DNA of 64,000 bases. Source: Bacillus solitudinis. GTDB taxonomy: Bacteria > Bacillota > Bacilli > Bacillales > Bacillaceae_D. Location of the stretch: the NCBI RefSeq assembly GCF_002797395.1, contig NZ_KZ454943.1:3385966-3449965 (forward strand), read 5' to 3'. Positions 62,046 to 64,000 of this stretch are shown piece by piece. How positions within the stretch are numbered: the stretch's first letter is position 1; every line of letters begins with the position of its first letter. Under the pieces are notes generated by a model. That model was not told the DNA's origin. It worked only from the letters and a program-made list of their open reading frames with translations, and searched no databases. The position numbers and the translations under genes are program-made.

Positions 62046-62074
62046 AAACCCTCGCTTAATGCGAGGGTTTTAAC
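62046..62074 (+). terminator. Rho-independent terminator of resABC
   Basis: AAACCCTCGC pairs with GCGAGGGTTT around TTAAT, followed by TTAA. resD is therefore probably also transcribed from its own promoter, as in B. subtilis. Confidence 0.85.
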
Positions 62075-62160
62075 GCTTCATTATTTTATCTCAAAATGTA
62101 ATGCTGTCGAATGTGATACACTAAAAAAAATATTCGTTTTACATAAGGAGGCGGATTCAA

Positions 62161-62877
62161 ATGGAAAAAGAAGCAAGAATTCTTGTCGTTGATGATGAAG
62201 ATCGTATTCGACGCTTATTAAAGATGTATTTAGAGCGAGAAAACTATGAAGTATTTGAGGCTGAAAATGGTGAAAAGGCCTTGGAATTAGCGCTAACGGA
62301 TGAATTTGATTTAATTTTACTGGATATCATGATGCCAGGAATGGATGGTATAGAAGTTTGCCAAGAATTGCGGAAAACAAAAGCAACTCCGGTGATGATG
62401 TTAACAGCTAAGGGAGAAGAAGCAAATCGTGTACAAGGCTTTGAAGTAGGAACTGATGATTATATTGTAAAACCATTCAGCCCAAGAGAAGTAGTTCTAC
62501 GGGTGAAAGCATTACTGCGACGGTCATCAACCACGAAGTTTCTACAAACTGATACACAAGCAAAGGATGTTCTCGTTTTTCAGCATTTAACGATTGATAA
62601 TGATGCTCATCGGGTGACGGTCTCAGGTGACATTATTAATTTAACGCCAAAAGAGTATGAGCTATTACATTACTTAGCCCAATCTCCAGATAAGGTGTTT
62701 TCAAGAGAACAATTATTAAAAGATGTCTGGAATTATGACTTTTTTGGTGATTTAAGAACAGTAGATACTCATATCAAACGTCTCCGCGAAAAACTAAACC
62801 GTGTATCACCAGAAGCTGCTATGATGATATCTACGGTTTGGGGAGTAGGATATAAGTTTGAGGCTTTGAAAGAATAA
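62161..62877 (+). CDS. resD: Response regulator ResD
   Basis: OmpR/PhoB-type regulator of respiration and anaerobic genes, 238 residues. The receiver domain has the acidic pair VVDDEDR, the phospho-acceptor Asp in LILLDIMMPGMDG, and the conserved Lys in DYIVKPFSPREV; the winged helix reads LTPKEYELLHYLAQSPDKVF and RTVDTHIKRLREKL. AAGGAGGCGG precedes the ATG. Its stop overlaps the resE start by one base (TAATG). Confidence 0.96.
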   Translation: MEKEARILVVDDEDRIRRLLKMYLERENYEVFEAENGEKALELALTDEFDLILLDIMMPGMDGIEVCQELRKTKATPVMMLTAKGEEANRVQGFEVGTDDYIVKPFSPREVVLRVKALLRRSSTTKFLQTDTQAKDVLVFQHLTIDNDAHRVTVSGDIINLTPKEYELLHYLAQSPDKVFSREQLLKDVWNYDFFGDLRTVDTHIKRLREKLNRVSPEAAMMISTVWGVGYKFEALKE

Positions 62878-64000
62878 TGTTATGGAGTAGTGTCGTTGGT
62901 AAGCTTTGGGTTACGATATTACTGCTAGTCTCTGTTGTACTGACAATTTTAATGGTTATGCTTCTTCAATCTTTTGAACGATTTCATATTAATGAGGCAG
63001 AATCAAAACTAATTAGTCAAGCAAATATGATTTCGGCTATGTTTGATGCGTATGATGAACAGGATTATGTTTATCGTACGCTTTCGCTCTATGAAGATTC
63101 GCTTACAGCCCATGTTGTGATCGTTGTTGAAGGGGAAAAGATTTGGAGTACGGATGATATGGAAGCATATCAAGTCCCTTTAGATACCTTTTATACAGAC
63201 CCAGTTCTTTCCGGAGTTTTTGAAGGGAAACAGGCCGTTGTCACAGAAGGGGACTTTCCTTTCATTGGTGAGGGTGAGGAGGTTCATAATGGAATTATGA
63301 TCGTGGGTGTACCTATTCAACCCGAACGACTTGAGGGTAGTGCAGTATTCTTATATCAGTCCTTGTCAGCAATAGAAGAAACGTCTCAGGAAACGAGAAA
63401 AATTGTTTATTTTTCAGCAGCGATTGCTTTAGTGTTAACAACTGTATTTGCCTTTTTCCTATCTTCAAGAGTAACAGCGCCTTTACGAAAAATGCGCCAG
63501 GTTGCACTTGAGGTTGCACAAGGAAAGTTTAATACGAAAGTACCTATCCTCACACATGATGAGATTGGTCAACTCGCCATTGCATTTAATCGAATGGGAC
63601 GAGAGTTAAATAGAAATATTAACGAACTAAATCAAGAAAAAGAACAGCTTTCTCGCATTCTTGTCAGTATGGCAGATGGCGTGATAACATTGGACCGAAA
63701 AGGAGAGGTGGTTGTAGCCAATCCTCCTGCGGAACGTTTTTTTCAATCATGGTTTTATGAACAAGGAATGACAGAACAATCGTCACAAAGGCTCCCTGAA
63801 GCTGTTCAAAAACTTTATGAGCAAGTTGTTTTGCTTGAAAAAGAACAGATGACGGAAATTGATGTCCAGGGCAGAAGTTGGGCAATTCTGATGACTCCTT
63901 TGTATGATCGGGATTATGTTCGTGGTGCTGTCGCTGTCATCCGAGATATGACTGAAGAAAGACGTCATGATAAGCTTCGAAAGGATTTTATCGCTAATGT
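62877..64000 (+). CDS. resE: Sensor histidine kinase ResE (3' end outside window)
   Basis: Partner kinase of ResD; 374 codons lie in the window with no stop. Two membrane segments (VTILLLVSVVLTILMVMLLQ and VYFSAAIALVLTTVFAFFLS) enclose an extracytoplasmic sensor. A HAMP linker (TAPLRKMRQVALEVAQGKFN) and a PAS-like region (ILVSMADGVITLDRKGEVVV) follow. The window ends at DKLRKDFIANV, just before the expected phospho-acceptor histidine (usually SHELRTP). Confidence 0.93.
   Translation, partial: MLWSSVVGKLWVTILLLVSVVLTILMVMLLQSFERFHINEAESKLISQANMISAMFDAYDEQDYVYRTLSLYEDSLTAHVVIVVEGEKIWSTDDMEAYQVPLDTFYTDPVLSGVFEGKQAVVTEGDFPFIGEGEEVHNGIMIVGVPIQPERLEGSAVFLYQSLSAIEETSQETRKIVYFSAAIALVLTTVFAFFLSSRVTAPLRKMRQVALEVAQGKFNTKVPILTHDEIGQLAIAFNRMGRELNRNINELNQEKEQLSRILVSMADGVITLDRKGEVVVANPPAERFFQSWFYEQGMTEQSSQRLPEAVQKLYEQVVLLEKEQMTEIDVQGRSWAILMTPLYDRDYVRGAVAVIRDMTEERRHDKLRKDFIAN

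Noticed and set aside
1-64000. CRISPR arrays, rRNA, tRNA and intact insertion sequences
   Set aside because: No regularly spaced repeats, no rRNA or tRNA-like sequence, and no transposase gene were recognised in the window.

Overview
The window is chromosomal DNA of an endospore-forming, Gram-positive, low-GC bacterium of the Bacillaceae. It carries spoIIAA-spoIIAB-sigF, a complete spoVA operon, spmAB, two sporulation-type D,D-carboxypeptidases, the resABCDE cluster, and Bacillus-type lysine and FMN riboswitches. Backbone gene order (dacF-spoIIA-sigF ... spoVAA-AF-lysA-ppiB ... ribDEBAH-ribT-ypuF-scpAB ... dacB-spmAB-rluB-resABCDE) follows the arrangement known from Bacillus subtilis, with accessory blocks set into it. 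Codon use, Shine-Dalgarno sequences and frequent GTG/TTG starts fit this assignment; the species cannot be named from the sequence alone.

Layout. 1-2.0 kb: end of a cobalamin-synthesis cluster (cbiA, cobA). 2.1-8.7 kb: a nickel/cobalt-type ABC importer (nikABCDE), a methyltransferase and a VLRF1-type release factor. 9-19.2 kb: L-rhamnose block (AraC regulator, rhaB, rhaA, fused aldolase-dehydrogenase rhaEW, DeoR regulator, YdjM-like membrane protein, remnants of a regulator and of a sugar permease, GH78 rhamnosidase). 19.4-22.3 kb: dacF-spoIIAA-spoIIAB-sigF with a close match to a sigma-F promoter. 22.5-28.3 kb: ZIP transporter, then spoVAA-AB-AC-AD-AEB-AEA-AF behind a near-perfect sigma-G promoter. 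28.3-30.7 kb: lysine riboswitch, lysA, ppiB. 30.9-39.8 kb: accessory genes (AraC, YdbC-like, AEC transporter, ribokinase, aromatic-acid exporter type, SMI1/KNR4, MFS efflux pump with TetR, bluB, MscS channel). 39.8-44.4 kb: FMN riboswitch, a 51-bp tandem repeat, ribD-ribE-ribBA-ribH, ribT. 44.4-46.5 kb: ypuF, scpA, scpB. 46.6-55.2 kb: accessory insertion between scpB and dacB: sodF, a lipoprotein phosphatase, three DUF421 proteins and a second, spoVA2-type operon. 55.3-64 kb: dacB, spmAB, rluB, resABCD and the start of resE.

How the genes work together. The forespore sigma factor (sigF) and its anti-sigma pair lie near two spoVA operons, which encode the dipicolinate channel of spores. The second operon has the gene content of spoVA2mob, known from B. 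subtilis and relatives as a determinant of spore heat resistance and slow germination, but here it sits in the conserved scpB-dacB interval without visible transposon genes. Cobalamin is a second thread: cbiA and cobA, a metal importer downstream, and bluB (makes the lower ligand from FMN) next to the riboflavin operon. The rhamnose block can cleave rhamnosides and degrade rhamnose, but its own transporter looks deleted. Noncoding features of note are a three-copy dispersed intergenic element, a probable ATC start codon at 32106, and several matches to sporulation sigma-factor promoters.
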